Numbered from the stretch's first letter, positions 21,812 to 34,200 are shown. The stretch is DNA of 64,000 bases from Rana temporaria (GCF_905171775.1 NC_053496.1:184735759-184799758), one strand, 5' to 3'. Notes: generated from the letters alone by a model not told the origin. Program-made: numbers and translations.

Positions 21812-22005
21812 TGTCCTGAGTGTGGGAAATGTCTTCTATATGGATCATCTTTTGCCGTACATCAGAGATCTCACACTGGGAAGAAGCTCACCTTGATAGA
21901 CACCTCAGAAAACACGTGGCTGAGCGCTCCTCTGATCTTTATCATGGAAGAAACACTTTATAAGGAAATCAGAGATCACTAAAGACTTCAAAGTTCTGTC
22001 TGGCT

Positions 22006-22650
22006 TCCTCTGCTAGGAGAGAGAATGAGGGGGTGTCACTGCTGGTTGGGTTCCTCTAGGAGAGAGAAGGAGGGGGTGTCACTGCTGGTTGGGTCCCTCT
22101 AGGAGAGAGAAGGAGGGGGTGTCACTGCTGGTTGGGTCCCTCTAGGAGAGAGGAGGAGGGGGTGTCACTGCTGGTTGGGTTCCTCTAGGAGAGAGAAGGA
22201 GGGGGTGTCACTGCTGGTTGGGTCCCTCTAGGAGAGAGAAGGAGGGGGTGTCAGTGCTGGTTGGGTTCCTCTAGGAGAGAGAAGGAGGGGGTGTCACTGC
22301 TGGTTGAGTCCCTCTAGGAGAGAGAAGGAGGGGGTGTCACTGCTGGTTGGGTCCCTCTAGGAGAGAGAAGGAGGGGGTGTCACTGCTGGTTGGGTTCCTC
22401 TAGGAGAGAGAAGGAGGGGGTGTCACTGCTGGTTGAGTCCCTCTAGGAGAGAGAAGGAGGGGGTGTCACTGCTGGTTGAGTCCCTCTAGGAGAGAGAAGG
22501 AGGGGTGTCACTGCTGGTTGGGTTCCTCTAGGAGAGAGAAGGAGGGGGTGTCACTGCCGGTTGGGTCCCTCTAGGAGAGAGAAGGAGGGGGTGTCACTGC
22601 TGGTTGGGTCCCTCTAGGAGAGAGAAGGAGGGGGTGTCACTGTCGCTCTA
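22006..22650 (+). repeat. 43-bp minisatellite, array 2 (about 15 copies)
   Basis: Same unit as 7325-8541, same position (about 195 bp after the stop). Shortest of the four arrays. Confidence 0.95.
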
Positions 22651-23010
22651 GCTGTGTAGTCTGATCTTCAGCAGAAGCTTTGAAGGAAGACATGGTGAGA
22701 GAGGATATAGATATTGCTTGTGGAAGAAGAGAAGGGGAGATCAGACTACAGGACAGTTGTGTCCATTTCAGTGTTGTAGTCATCAGCCTGCACTGGCAGT
22801 GTCATTTGCTCGGAGAGCGCCACCTAGTTGCCGAAACTGGAACATGCACAATTTTAAGATGTGAAATTTCATATTTACCTCTAAAAATGCACATATATTA
22901 AAAAAAAATTGTATAAAACTAATGAAACATTTATATTTTAAAATCATGATATTGATAAAGTTATATTGATATTGATAAAGGAGTTGATTGATAAAAGTCT
23001 CCCTTCAGAT
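22651..23010 (+). other. Conserved flank after 43-bp array 2
   Basis: Homologous to the flanks of the other arrays, including the micro-exon-like 'cttcag...catggtgag' near 22670-22697. AGCGCCACCTAGTTG at 22816-22830 is a near match (minus strand) to the CTCF core. Confidence 0.5.
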
Positions 23011-23024
23011 TTGTATGAAGAAAT

Positions 23025-23228
23025 GTTTTTTTCTCCTCTTCTTCTCCTTTTCTTCTCTTTTCTCCTCCTCTTCTGTTCTTCTTCTTTTCCCCTCCTCCTT
23101 CTTTTCTTCTCTTCTGCTCTCCTTCTCCTCTGCTCCTCTTCTTCTCTTCGTTTCTTCTCTTTTCTCCTCCTCTTCACTTCTCCTCCCCTTCCTCTCTTCT
23201 CTTCTTTTCTCTTCTTCTCCTCTTTTCC
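23025..23228 (+). repeat. 200-bp polypyrimidine (CTT/CTC) tract
   Basis: Almost pure C/T on the + strand. Mirror-like pyrimidine tracts of this length can form triplex DNA (general knowledge). The Leu/Ser-rich and Lys/Arg/Glu-rich frames are composition artefacts. Confidence 0.95.
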
Positions 23229-23485
23229 CACAGTAAGAAACAGGACCCGATCACCTCCGCCGCTACCGGAGGCTCATGTAAGCGACGGAGAGCGGTGGAA
23301 TATGGGGGGGCCCTCTCCCGCCGGCGATAAAAGTGATTTTGCAGCGAATCTGCCGCAGAGACCACTTTTATCTTGAAGTGGACCACCAGCTGAAGAAGAG
23401 GATACCGGGGTTATGGTAGCTAGCTGCTGCCATAACAATGGTATTTCTCTTCAAAGTACTGACGTAAAACAACGTTACAGGTTAC
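23229..23485. repeat. Element fragment related to 37860-38165
   Basis: Shares 'cctccgccgctaccg', the 'cgataaaagtgattttgc' block and the complementary 'gagaccacttttatc' hairpin with 37975-38085. In both places a minisatellite follows directly. Probably a decayed MITE. Confidence 0.5.
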
Positions 23486-23489
23486 CAGT

Positions 23490-24190
23490 TTTGGGCCTGA
23501 ATTGCTGCCATGTGGCCTCAGGTGGGCGACCTGAGGGCCTGAATTGCTGCCATGTGGCCTCAGGTGGGCGACCTGAGGGCCTGAATTGCTGCCATGTGGC
23601 CTCAGGTGGGTGACCTAAGAGCCTGAATTGCTTCCAATGGGCGATCTGAGGGCCTGAATTGCTGCCATGTTGCCTCAGGTGGGCGACCTGAGGGCCTGAA
23701 TTGCTGCCATGTGGCCTCAGGTGGGCGACCTGAGGGCCTGAATTGCTGCCATGTTGCCTCAGGTGGGCGACCTGAGGGCCTGAATTGCTGCCATGTGGCC
23801 TCAGGTGGGCGACCTGAGGGCCTGAATTGCTGCCAGGTGGGCGACCTGAGGGCCTGAATTGCTGCCATGTGGCCTCAGGTGGGCAACCTGAGGGCCTGAA
23901 TTGCTGCCATGTGGCCTCAGGTGGGCAACCTGAGGGCCTGAATTGCTGCCACGTGGCCTCAGATGGGTGACTTGAGGGCCTGAATTGCTGCCATGTGGGC
24001 GACCTGAGGGCCTGAATTGCTGCCATGTGGCCTCAGATGGGTGACGTGAGTGCCAGAATTGCTGCCATGTAGGTGACCTGAATGCCTGAATTGCTGCCAT
24101 GTGGCCTCAGGTGGGCGGCCTAAGGGCCTGAATTGCTTCCACGTGGGCGATCTGAGGACCTGAATTGCTGCCATGTCGTCTCAGGTGGGC
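23490..24190 (+). repeat. 42-bp minisatellite (about 16 copies)
   Basis: Unit 'ggcctgaattgctgccatgt' plus 'ggcctcaggtgggcgacctgag'; several copies lack the 14-18-base middle part. As 42 is a multiple of 3, all frames stay open in parts; the minus-strand 183-codon frame (WQQFRPSG repeats) is not a gene. Confidence 0.93.
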
Positions 24191-24375
24191 GAATGTGCTT
24201 CTGGAAGAATGGTCAAACATTCCCATAGACACCCTCCTAAACCTTGTGGACGGCCTTCCCAGTAGAGTTGAAGCTGTTATAGCTGCAAAGGGTCGGCCAT
24301 CTCAATATGGAACCCTACGGACTAAGACTTGGAAGCTATTAAAGTTCACGTGCGTGTAAAGACACCAGGAAAAAA
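24186..24375 (+). pseudogene. Tc1-like transposase C-terminal fragment
   Basis: Reads LLEEWSNIPIDTLLNLVDGL then PSRVEAVIAAKGRPSQYG, matching the C-terminal end of Tc1/mariner transposases (W..IP...L..LV..LP.R..AVI.AKG pattern). The homologous stretch lies on the minus strand at 61380-61520. N-terminal and catalytic parts are absent. Confidence 0.75.
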
Positions 24376-24935
24376 ATGACGCCCGGAGACAAGCCAGAGG
24401 CCACAATAGGATATCTGGATACAACGGAATCAGTGATCAAGTGAAGCACAGAGCAGCAGAACGTAGGATAGATCACAGGGCTCGGAAACAGACAACCACT
24501 TTACATCTTCTCCTCGGTGTGTTCTTTATATAGAGAGATTGGCACCAATCTTAGTCGGATGTGCATGCTCATGTTCATACTAAAGAATATTAGTGTGAGC
24601 ATGCGCATAGCTGAAACCTGATGTATTGGACCATGGATTGTATTATGTGCACACGCAGGTCCTCGGGCATGGCCATACATTTGATCCTTGAGAGTTTAGG
24701 AGTGTGCTATGTACATAGTATAGAGTTTAGGGGTGCGCTACATAGTGCAGAGTTTAGGGGTTCATTACGTACATAGTACGTACATAGTGCAGAGTTCAGG
24801 GGTGTGCTATGTACAGAGTTCAGGGGTGCATTGCATACATAGTGCAGAGTTCAGGGGTGTGCTATGTACAGAGTTCATGGGTGCATTATGCACATAGTGC
24901 AGAGTTCAGGGGTTCGCTACGTACGTAGAGACCCC
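24376..24935. repeat. Unclassified sequence and a short tandem repeat
   Basis: 24376-24685 shows no gene or named repeat. From about 24690 to 24935 a loose 30-50-bp unit ('ggggtgtgctatgtacatagtgcagagttca') repeats about seven times with variable length. Confidence 0.55.
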
Positions 24936-25184
24936 TCTTCAGGGCATATGCCCCACCTTTGCTGTTTGGTGTCCCTGCGCTGCAACCGCCCACATTGCTT
25001 TTGTTCCAGTCCAAGGCACGTTCTTTCTCTGACGGTCGGGACTGTAGCATGGAGGCAAGTAAAGTGCAGTGAAACTTCTCCTCGGCTCCGTGCTACAGTC
25101 CCGACAGTCGGACCTCAGTGCCACTGTGCTGAAGAAACAAACAGCACGGTGCCGGCTGCATTCTATATTTCCAAGAGGTGACAG

Positions 25185-26270
25185 AGCTGCTGGGGGCGAT
25201 TTGTGAGAGAGCTGGGGTGGGGGGATTTGTGAGAAAGCTGGGGGGGTTGTGAGAGAGCTGGGGTGAGAGGGGGGTTTGTGAGAGAGCTGGGGTGGGGAGA
25301 GGTTTGTGAGAGAGCTGGGGTGGGGGGATTTGTGAGAGAGAGCTGGGGCGGGGGGATTTGTGAGAGAGCTGGGGGGGTTGTGAGAGAGCTGGGGTGGGGG
25401 GGTTTGTGAGAGAGCTGGGGTGGGGGGAGGTTTGTGAGAGAGCTGGAAGGGGGCATTTGTGAGAGAGCTGGGGGGGATTTGTGAGAGAGCTGGGGGGAGA
25501 TTTGTGAGAAAGCTGGGGGGTGGGATTTGTGAGAGAGCTGGGGTGGGGGGCATTTGTGAGAGAGCTGGGGTGGGGGGAGATTTGTGAGAGAGCTGGGGGG
25601 TGGGATTTGTGAGAGAGCTTAGGGTGGGATTTGTGAGAGAGCTGGGGTAGGGGGGAGGTTTGTGAGAGAGCTGGAAGGGGGGATTTGTGAGAGACCTGGG
25701 GGGGATTTGTGAGAGATCTGGGGGGTGGGATTTGTGAGAGAGCTGGGGGGGAGATTTGTGAGAGAGCTGGGGGTGGGATTTGTGAGAGAGCTGGGGGGGA
25801 GATTTGTGAGAGAGCTGGGGGTGGGATTTGTGAGAGAGCTGGGGGGGATTTGCGAGAGAGCTGGGGGGAGATTTGTGAGAGAGCTTGGGGGAGATTTGTG
25901 AGAGAGCTGGGGGGAGATTTGTGAGAGAGCTGGGGTGGGATTTGTGAGAGAGCTGGGGGGAGATTTGTGAGAAAGCTGGGGGGATTTGTGAGAGAGCTGG
26001 GGGGGATTTGTGAGAGAGCTGGGGGGTGGGATTTGTGAGAGCGCTGGGGGGATTTGTGAGAGAGCTGGGGGGGGGAGATTTGTGAGAGCTGGGGGGTCGA
26101 GAAAGAGCCGGGAGGGGGGATTTGTGAGAGAGCTGGGGGGGGGATCAGTGAGAGAGCTGGGGGGAAGTTAGTGGGAGAGCTGGGGGGGATTAGTGGGAGA
26201 GCTAGGGGGAAATAGTGAGAGAGCTGGGTGGGCATTATTGAGAGAGTTGGGAAAGTAGCATTGGTAACAG
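25185..26270 (+). repeat. G-rich minisatellite of 20-24-bp units
   Basis: Units of 'ggatttgtgagagagctgggg' with G runs of 4-9 repeat about 48 times. Many windows satisfy the four-G-run pattern for quadruplexes on the + strand. Proline-rich minus-strand frames up to 398 codons are artefacts. Confidence 0.92.
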
Positions 26271-26289
26271 ACCTGGGGGGCATTTGCAA

Positions 26290-27250
26290 TCATGGTATAC
26301 CTGTGTATGAGCTGGATAAAATATGATAATTTACAAGGGCGTTTAGGGGCGGGGCATCTGGTGGCGAGTAACTCTTAAGGCCTGGCGAGTAGCTCAGGAC
26401 CTGAAATTTTGAGCCCTCTCTTATGCGTCTTATTTTTGTTGCTGTATTAAACTGAAGCACCCAGTCAGCTCTAGTACCTCCTCGCCCACTGTGGGTGGCT
26501 TTACCTCTCTCACTTGCAGGGAGACCACCCAGTGGGGGTCTCGGCATCCGCACTGCACCACAGGCACCTACATCCCCCTTGTCCCCATCCTGCACTCAGA
26601 AGGAGCCGCTCAGGAGATCAGATCTGTGGGAGCCATTGGGAGACAAACTCACTTGTAAACACATAAGCCAGACTTCTGTGTTTACTTGTGATAGTGGTGA
26701 ACAGGGAGCAGAGGGCCTGAGCCAAAGGTGGTGGAACTGAGTTCCACCAAGTCCCAGCTGAAAAAAAACATAATCTTCCCTCATGAATACCACCTGGCTA
26801 ATTTTCCATAAACACATCACGAGGATCCAGAACTTGTTTTACGCTTTCCTCTCTGCCGGGGGTTCTTTACATCTATGTGTCAGATGTGGGATGAAAGATG
26901 ATTGCCCGTCCCATCTGCACTGGGTATGTGGCCCTTTCTGGGAGCTTTGTTGCAGTTGAGGTGGACCTCCCGCTGCTGGGTACATCTGCTGAGGACAGTG
27001 AGGAGGGGGTAGGCCCATGTCACCCATTCCACGATTGGATGAAGCCATCACAGGGAGGGCTCACAAAGCAGTGCCACACAATAGGAAATGAGAGATAATT
27101 TAACATAATCATAATCAAGGGTGCCAAAATTCCTCCAAGCCTTCTGATTAATATATTTCTCTCCCCCTTGGTGGGAGTGGAGATGACCCATCTATAAGGA
27201 TATACAGTACATACACACACAGCACAAGGCCGTGTTCACACTACAAGACG
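26290..27250 (+). other. Upstream region of locus C
   Basis: No gene found. 26840-27250 is the paralogous proximal upstream region (compare 1500-1790 and 2261-2330). It retains the uninterrupted 'atctataaggatatacagta' that is split twice in locus B. Confidence 0.5.
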
Positions 27251-27424
27251 TTTCTCAGGGCTGCAGTTCCTCTGAGCTCCACAAGATGGTGATATAATTT
27301 CTACACAGACAGGAAGTCTCTATGGAAGACAGGAAGTGATGTCAGTACAGACAGGAAGTTCCGGGTGAGAGGTGAGTCAGGAGGAAATAGAGAGGAGACA
27401 TTGCTGGAAGTGGCAGCAGAGGAG
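27251..27424 (+). other. Locus C 5' UTR exon 1
   Basis: Conserved 'ctgcagttcctctgagctcc' block, two 'caggaagt' motifs and donor 'gaggag|gtaata' at 27425. Intron 1 is about 3.8 kb because a LINE and several MITEs have inserted. Confidence 0.6.
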
Positions 27425-27862
27425 GTAATAAGATCTTATTTTCTTTTTACACCCAGTAACCCCGTCATGTCCGTCTTCTTCCTCTTCCTCTTCCTCTATA
27501 TGATACACACATATATTATTATTATACAGGATTTATATAGTGCCAACAGTTTACACAGTATGAGGACACACATTACAGTTTCAATACAGGAGAAATCAGA
27601 GGGCCCGGCTCGTTAGAGCTTACGATCTTGAAGGGAGGGTCAAGTGGAACAAAAGGTAATAACTGTGGGGGATGATCAGATGTTAGGTGTGGGTAGGATA
27701 GGCTTCAATGAAGAGGAGGGTTTTCAGGGATCCTCTAAAAGCTAATAGAGGAGATAGAGGGACAGATTGGGGTAAGGAGTTCCATAGGCTTGGAGATGCT
27801 CTGGAGACGAGCATGGGAGGAGGTCTTGAAGAGAATGATTAGGTTGGTATTTAGAGACTAGG

Positions 27863-28586
27863 GGCCAGATTCCCGTACATCCTGCGGCGGCGGCGCGTAA
27901 GCTATTTACACTACGCCGCCACAACTTACAGGAGCAAGTGCCGTATTCCCCAAACACTTGCTCCATAATTTGCGGCGGCGTAGTGTAAATGGCCCGGCAT
28001 ATGGCCGCGTAATTCAAAGGGGGCGGCTTGTATTCAAATTAAGCGCGCCCCCGCGAAGATCGAACTGCGCATGCGCTGGGCGGAAAAATAGCCCAGTGCG
28101 CATGCTCCAGCTCACGACGGAAAACGTCAATGACGCCGACGTGAGCGTCATTGACGTAAAGTCGTATTCGTGAACGACTTAGGAAAACGACGTAACCGAC
28201 GGAAAAAGCCGACGCGGACCCGACGCCATACTTAACATGGCATACGGCGGACTGGCGTAAGGTTACCCCTCATATAGCAGGGGTAACCTTACGCTTACGG
28301 AAACGACGTACGCGACGACTACGCGACGCTAATTTGTTCGGGAATCAGCGTATCAGGCTCATTTGCATAGTCAAATAAGAACTGAACGTAAACGCCACCT
28401 AGCGGCCGGCGTCGCATTACATCTAAGATCCGACGGTGTAAGTGACTTACACATGTCGGATCTTGGCCGTATCTATGCGAAAATGATTCTAGGAAGCACT
28501 CGCATAGATACCCGGGGCCAAAAACAGAGTTACGACGGTGTTTCCTGAGTTACACCGTCGTAACTCTTTTGAGAATCTGGCTCACG
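27863..28586. mobile_element. 720-bp inverted-repeat element, copy 3 (inside LINE)
   Basis: Ends GGGGCCAGATTCCCG and GAGAATCTGGCTC. The inner 'ggggtaaccttacgc' hairpin, GCGCATGCTCC site and 'cgccacctagcggccg' are family landmarks. Interrupts the LINE 3' half. Confidence 0.87.
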
Positions 28587-29492
28587 GTCAGTGATGTAGC
28601 TGGGGGCAGAGCTGTGGATGGCTTTGTAGGTAGTTCTTAGCATTTGGAATTTAATTCGTTGGGTGAGCAGAAGCCAGTGGAGGTAATGCCAGAGAGGAGT
28701 AGCAGAGACAGAGCGGTTAGTTAGGTGGATGAGTCTGGCAGCAGCATTCATGATGGATTGAAGGGGGATAGACTATGTAGAGGTAAGCCAATGAGGAGGG
28801 AGTTGCAGGAGATGAGGCGAGAGATGACCAGGGAGTGAATTAAGAGTTTTGTGGTGTCGTTGGTTAGAAAGGGGCGTATTTTGGAGATGTTGCGGAGGTT
28901 GAGGCGCCAAGATTTGGACAGTGATTAGACGTGGTGCTTAAACGAGAGTTCAGAGTCCAGGACTACTCCTAGGACCTTGGCATTTGGGGATGGGCTGATA
29001 GTTGTGCCATCAATTTTGGTAGAAAGATCAGGGGAGGGGCACGTGGGGGAGGAAAAATGATAAGTTCGGTTTTGGATAGATTGAGTTTGAGGAAGTGGTG
29101 TGACATCCAAACTGATATATCGGATAGTGAATTAGTGATACGTGAGGAGACGGAGGGAGTGAGCTGAGGGGCAGAGAAATAGATTAGAGTGTCGTCAGCA
29201 TAGAAATGGTATTGGAAGCCATGGGAGGCTATCGGCTGACCCAGGGTGGAAGTGTAGATTGAGAATAGGAGAGGTCCAAGAACAGAACCTTGGGGGACCC
29301 CAACAGAGAAAGGAAGAGGAGAGGAGGAAGTAGAATTGTAAGAAATGCTAAACGTGCGGCTGGACAAGTAGGTAGAGAACCAGCGAAGAGTAAAGTCACG
29401 GAGACCAAAGGTGTGGAGTTTTTTGAGGAGGAGGGGGTGGTCAACTGTATTGAAGGCAGCAGAGAGGTCCAGAAGTAGGAGTAAAGAATAGT

Positions 29493-30720
29493 GGGGTAGA
29501 TTCCGAAAGCAATTACGCCTGCGTATCCATAGATACGCAGCGTAATTGCTTAGTTGCGCCGGCGTATCTACTTTCTGTATTCAGAAAGCTAGATACGCCG
29601 ACTTTAGCCTAAGGCCCCATACACACGATAGAATCCATCCGCAGATAAATCCCAGCAAATGGGTTTCTGCGGATAGATTCTATGGTGTGTACACGCCAGC
29701 GGATCTCTTTCCGCGGAGAAATCTCCCCTGGGATGGATTCCAGCCGATCGGATATTTGCTGTGCTGCACAACATATCCATCTGCTGGAATCCATTCCAAC
29801 GGATGGATCCGCTCGTCTGTACAGACTCACCGGATCCATCCGTCCAAAGGGATTCCCCGCACGCGTCGTAATGATTTGACGCATGCGTGGAATTCCTTAT
29901 ATGACAGCGTCGCGCCCGTCGCCGCGTCATAATCGCGGCGACGGCGCGACACGTCATCGCCAGAGGATTTCCGCGCGGATTTCAATGGGATGGTGTGTAC
30001 ACTCCATCCCATCGAAATCAGCGGATATCTTTGAGAGGATTTATCCGTGGAAACGGTCCGCTGGACCGTATTCGCGGATAAATTCTCCCGTGTGTATGGG
30101 GCCTTAGATACGACTGGCATAAGTCTCTTATGCCAGTCGTATCTTAGGGTGCATTCTGACGCTGGCCGCTAGGTGGCGTTCCCGTAGTTGTCAGCGTAGA
30201 GTATGCAAATTGCATACTTACGCCGATTCACAAACGTACGCGCGCCCGACGGTAGTTTCTTACGTCGTTTCCGTAAGTCGGTTTCGTCGTAAGGCTGCTC
30301 CTGCTATTAGGAGGCGCAGCCAATGTTAAGTATGGACGTCGTTCCCGTGTCGCGATTTCAAAATTTTACGTTGTTTGCGTAAGTCGTCCGTGAATGGCGC
30401 TGGACGCCATTTACGTTCAGGTCGATACCAATGACGTCCCTGCGACGTCAATTACCGCAATGCGCGGCGGGAAATTTTAGGGACGGCGCATGCGCAGTAC
30501 GTTCGGCGCGGGAACGCGCCTAATTTAAATGATCCACGCCCCCTACGGGATCATTTGAATTACGTGCGCTTATGCCGGCCCCTTTTACGCTACGCCGCCG
30601 CAACTTTACAGGCAAGTGCTTTGTGAATCAAGCACTTGGCTGTAAAACTTGCGGAGGCGTAACGTAAATGTCGTTCGTAACGCCGCCGCAGTTTTGCGCG
30701 CCCCTACCTGAATCCACCCC
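29493..30720. mobile_element. 720-bp inverted-repeat element, copy 4, itself interrupted
   Basis: Ends GGGGTAGATTCC and GAATCCACCCC with AGT on both outer sides (possible 3-bp duplication). Split by a second MITE at 29611-30105. Contains CCGCTAGGTGGCGTT at 30166-30180. Confidence 0.85.
29611..30105. mobile_element. GTGTGTAC-type MITE nested in copy 4
   Basis: Ends AAGGCCCCATACACACG and CGTGTGTATGGGGCCTT, perfectly inverted. Internal mirrored blocks around 'gatggtgtgtacactccatc' (29989-30008). Confidence 0.9.
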
Positions 30721-31252
30721 AGTGTCCATTGATCATTTGTTAGTTTTAGGAGAGCAGTTTCTGTGAAATCTTGAGGGCGAAATCCAGACTGAAGGGGATC
30801 AAGATGGACGCAAGGTGGTCGCTCAGTCGGTTGTAGACTAAACATTCAAGGAGTTTGCATAAAAAGGGGAGCAAGGAGATGGGGCGTAGTTTGTTAGAAT
30901 GGGATGGGTCCAGTAATGGCTTTCTAAGTATGGGGCTGACAAGTGCATGTTTTAGAGAGTTGGGGAAGATGCCAGAAGAGAGGGAGAGATTGAAGATGTG
31001 GGTTATATATAATGTGGAAACCTAGATTAACTCCTTCAGGGTCAGAACATTTCCCCTATTACGGGTTCGGAACAGTCTCTTAATTTTGGAGATGTGTCGC
31101 CTTCTCACCTTGGCTGTCTTTTGTAACGAGGGATGAGATTCATATTTGGACTGTACGGTTGATGCTTGATGGTGCTTACCCATAATGCTTTGTGTATCCT
31201 TTGACCCTGCTGAGCAATCTCATCCATCTACAGAGAAACACGCATAGATCAC

Positions 31253-34200
31253 ATGACCACATCAATAAGGATGGAGGAGGACCAGAGTCACATGACTGAG
31301 AGGATACTAAACCTCACCCTGGAGATCATCTACCTGCTGACAGGAGAGGTGAGGAGCATGCTTCCCAACTTTCTGAGATGGGAATGAGGGACACCTATTA
31401 GCAAATGCATGTAGGCATAGGACACACCTCCTGCCACGCCCCCTTAAGGAAGAATTGTACAAAAACACTACTATTCATTTATATTGGTTTATGGAATTTA
31501 CAAATGCAGCAATTTAGAAATTGGATGAACGCTTCAGCACTGGGAAACACTTTTTGACAGATAAGTAGTGGATTTTATATACTATACATATAGATCAGAT
31601 CAAAATGAGGGATAAATGAGAAGGAAAGAGGGACAGAGGGATTTTGTTCTGAATGAGGGACAGTCCCTCCAAATCAGGGACAGTTGGCAGCTATGGGGAG
31701 GAGGATTCTGGGAGGTCACATGACATCACTCTTATCTCTATTAATAATACACAGACCTGACCGGAGAGGTGAGGAGGATTCTGGGAGGTCACATGATATC
31801 ACTCTTATCTCTATTAATTAAACACAGACCTGACCGGAGAGGTGAGGAGGATTCTGGGATTCTAACATGATATTCCTATTGGTTCTCCAATACAGAGATT
31901 TCCTCTTGTGAAGTCAGGTGATCAAATGACCATCACAGTGCCTCCATGTGACTCCCTAAAACCTGAGAGACACAACATGGAGAAGATTCTAGAAGTCACC
32001 AAGAAGATGATGGAGCTGCTGACAGGAGAGGTGAGGAGGATTCTGGGAATTCTGGGACATTATCCAGTAACAGACAAGGGATGTGTCTGGATGGTGACTG
32101 TATCATTGTGTGTGTCAGGTTCCTATAAGGTGTCAGGATGTCACTGTCTATTTCTCCATGGAGGAGTGGGAGTATTTAGAAGGACACAAGGATCTCTACA
32201 AGGACGTCATGATGGAGAATCAGCCGCCCCTCACATCACCGGGTAAGAGGAGACTTTATTGTAAAGGAGAGAGCAGTACGGAGGCTCCACCTACATCCCC
32301 CATCATCTGATAAACACATAGAAACAATGTATTCAGTCAGTGTGTGTGTTTCCTACAGATGGATCCAGTAATGGGAACCCACCAGAGAGATGTCCCCGTC
32401 CTCTGTATTCCCGGGATTCCACAAAGGAAGGTCACACCATCCCCCACCATCATCAGGTAGATGGGGAACAATTATTGGTGGTTATAATTTATACAGAAGA
32501 ATGTTTGTTACAATGAATGTTTTATTATATATTGCAGATTGGAAACCTCGGGGATGATAATATTTTTGTTAAAGAAGAGTATAAAGAGGAGGATGAGGAG
32601 TATGGGGTTATGGAGGAGTTTTCAGAAGGACACAAGGATATTATGGAGCTGCCTAGCGACAGAAACCCACCAGAGAGATGTCCCCGTCCTCTGTATTCCC
32701 GGGATTCCACACAGGAAGGTCTCACCATCCCCCACCATCATCAGGTAGATGAGAAACAATCACTGATAGTTACAATTTATACACAAGCAAGCTTATAATA
32801 TATATTTTATTATATATTCAGAGTGGAAACCTCGGGGATGATGATGTTGTTAAAGAAGAGTATAATGAGGAATATGGAGAGATGGAGGAGTTTTCAGAAG
32901 GACACAAGGATATGATGGAGCCACCTAATACCAGGAACCCACCAGAGAGATGTCCCCGTCCTCTGTATTCCCGGGATTCCACACAGGAAGGTCACACCAT
33001 CCCCCACCATCATCAGGTAGGTGGAGTTGAGGGTCGGGAACATAAAGTGATTGAACACTCTGACATGTGGAGATGATGTGTGGACTCTACAAGATGATAT
33101 TTTCTATGTGATCTCACATCATAAATACTTCTATGTTACAGATGTTATTTTCTGCCATTCTGTTGGTTTAGGTTGAAGATCTGATTATGAAAGTTGAGTG
33201 TGACGAAGAAGAGACGTATGTGAGGGATGATCAGCAATATACGGAGGAGGCTGGAATGACAAGGACATTCATAGAGGAGGACACTCCTACAGAGATCAGC
33301 ACAGGTGACCCATAATATATTCTTCTCTTATCTCTGCTCTGTTACTGCTCACTGATTGGCCCAGAGTAGAGCGGGAGCTAAGTGATAACATAAAACTCTA
33401 TTTTACAATCTTGTTGCAATGAAAAGTAAGAAGTAGCAATGAGAAAACTGGTCTGGGTTCACTTAAGAGGAAGATTACTGCTCTTCTGACAAGGCTGTGT
33501 AAATGTAGAAGTGATCTGGTAGGAGGACCAAAGGTTCTTTGATGGGGGGAAGAGTCCCAGTTGGTTGGGACCTCCACAGAGAAAATCTCCTCACTCATAT
33601 CTACCTGATCCAGATGGAATCTTGATGGAAGTGAACTAACCCTTTCAGATCTATTGATGATGTTTTTCTATTTTTCCAGGACACGCCATGGAGAAACCCT
33701 CAAAGGATCGTCTCACTTTATCTCCAGCTTGTAAAATGGAAGATGAGGACATCACAGGAGATTGTGGAGGAGAAAAGACAATGAGCTCCACTATAGATGG
33801 AGGACTTCACAGTGTGGATAGACCATGGAATCCCTCTGACTCTGAGGAACCTCGTACTGTGAGGGGTGGGGCCGGAGTTCAGGGGGAGAAGGAATTTTCC
33901 TATAACGATTGTGGGGAAAGTTTTAGCTCTGCATCTGATCTTATTTTACATCAGAGATCTCGCAGAGGGGAGAAGCAGTTTTCCTGTTCTGAGTGCGGGA
34001 AATGTTTTCCTTATAAATCAAACCTAGCCCGACATTACAGATCTCACACGGGGGAGAAGCCGTATTCCTGCCCTGACTGCAGGAAAATGTTTTCACAGAG
34101 GGCCCATCTATCTACACATCGGCGATCACACACTGGTGAAAAGCCGTATTCCTGTCCTGAATGTGGGAAATGTTTTTCAGTTTTGACCAATTTTGTGAGA

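Larger units (their letters stand above)
27515..30985 (-). mobile_element. L2/CR1-type LINE, decayed, with MITE insertions
   Basis: Minus-strand reverse transcriptase remnants: at 29367-28969, GVPQGSVLGPLLFSIY, then HFYADDTLIY (the catalytic YADD), then SDISVWMSHHFLKLNLSKTE. At 28751-28600, WLLLTQRIKFQMLRTTYKAI and APSYI, typical of the L2/CR1 RT C-terminal part. The 3' end near 27515 has 'ggcactatataaatcctgta' (minus strand) and TAA/ATT microsatellite. Pieces are interrupted at 27863-28586 and 29493-30720. Endonuclease domain not seen; inactive. Confidence 0.85.

Noticed and set aside
23475..24026. 183-codon frame with WQQFRPSG repeats
   Set aside because: 42-bp repeat, a multiple of three, keeps the frame open; no start context or conserved homologue recognised.
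25093..26289. 398-codon proline-rich open frame on the minus strand
   Set aside because: It is the translation of a 20-24-bp tandem repeat; several overlapping frames are open for the same reason, and there are no domains or splice structure.
28969..29367. Host gene on the minus strand of locus C intron 1
   Set aside because: GVPQGSVLGPLLF and YADD identify LINE reverse transcriptase.
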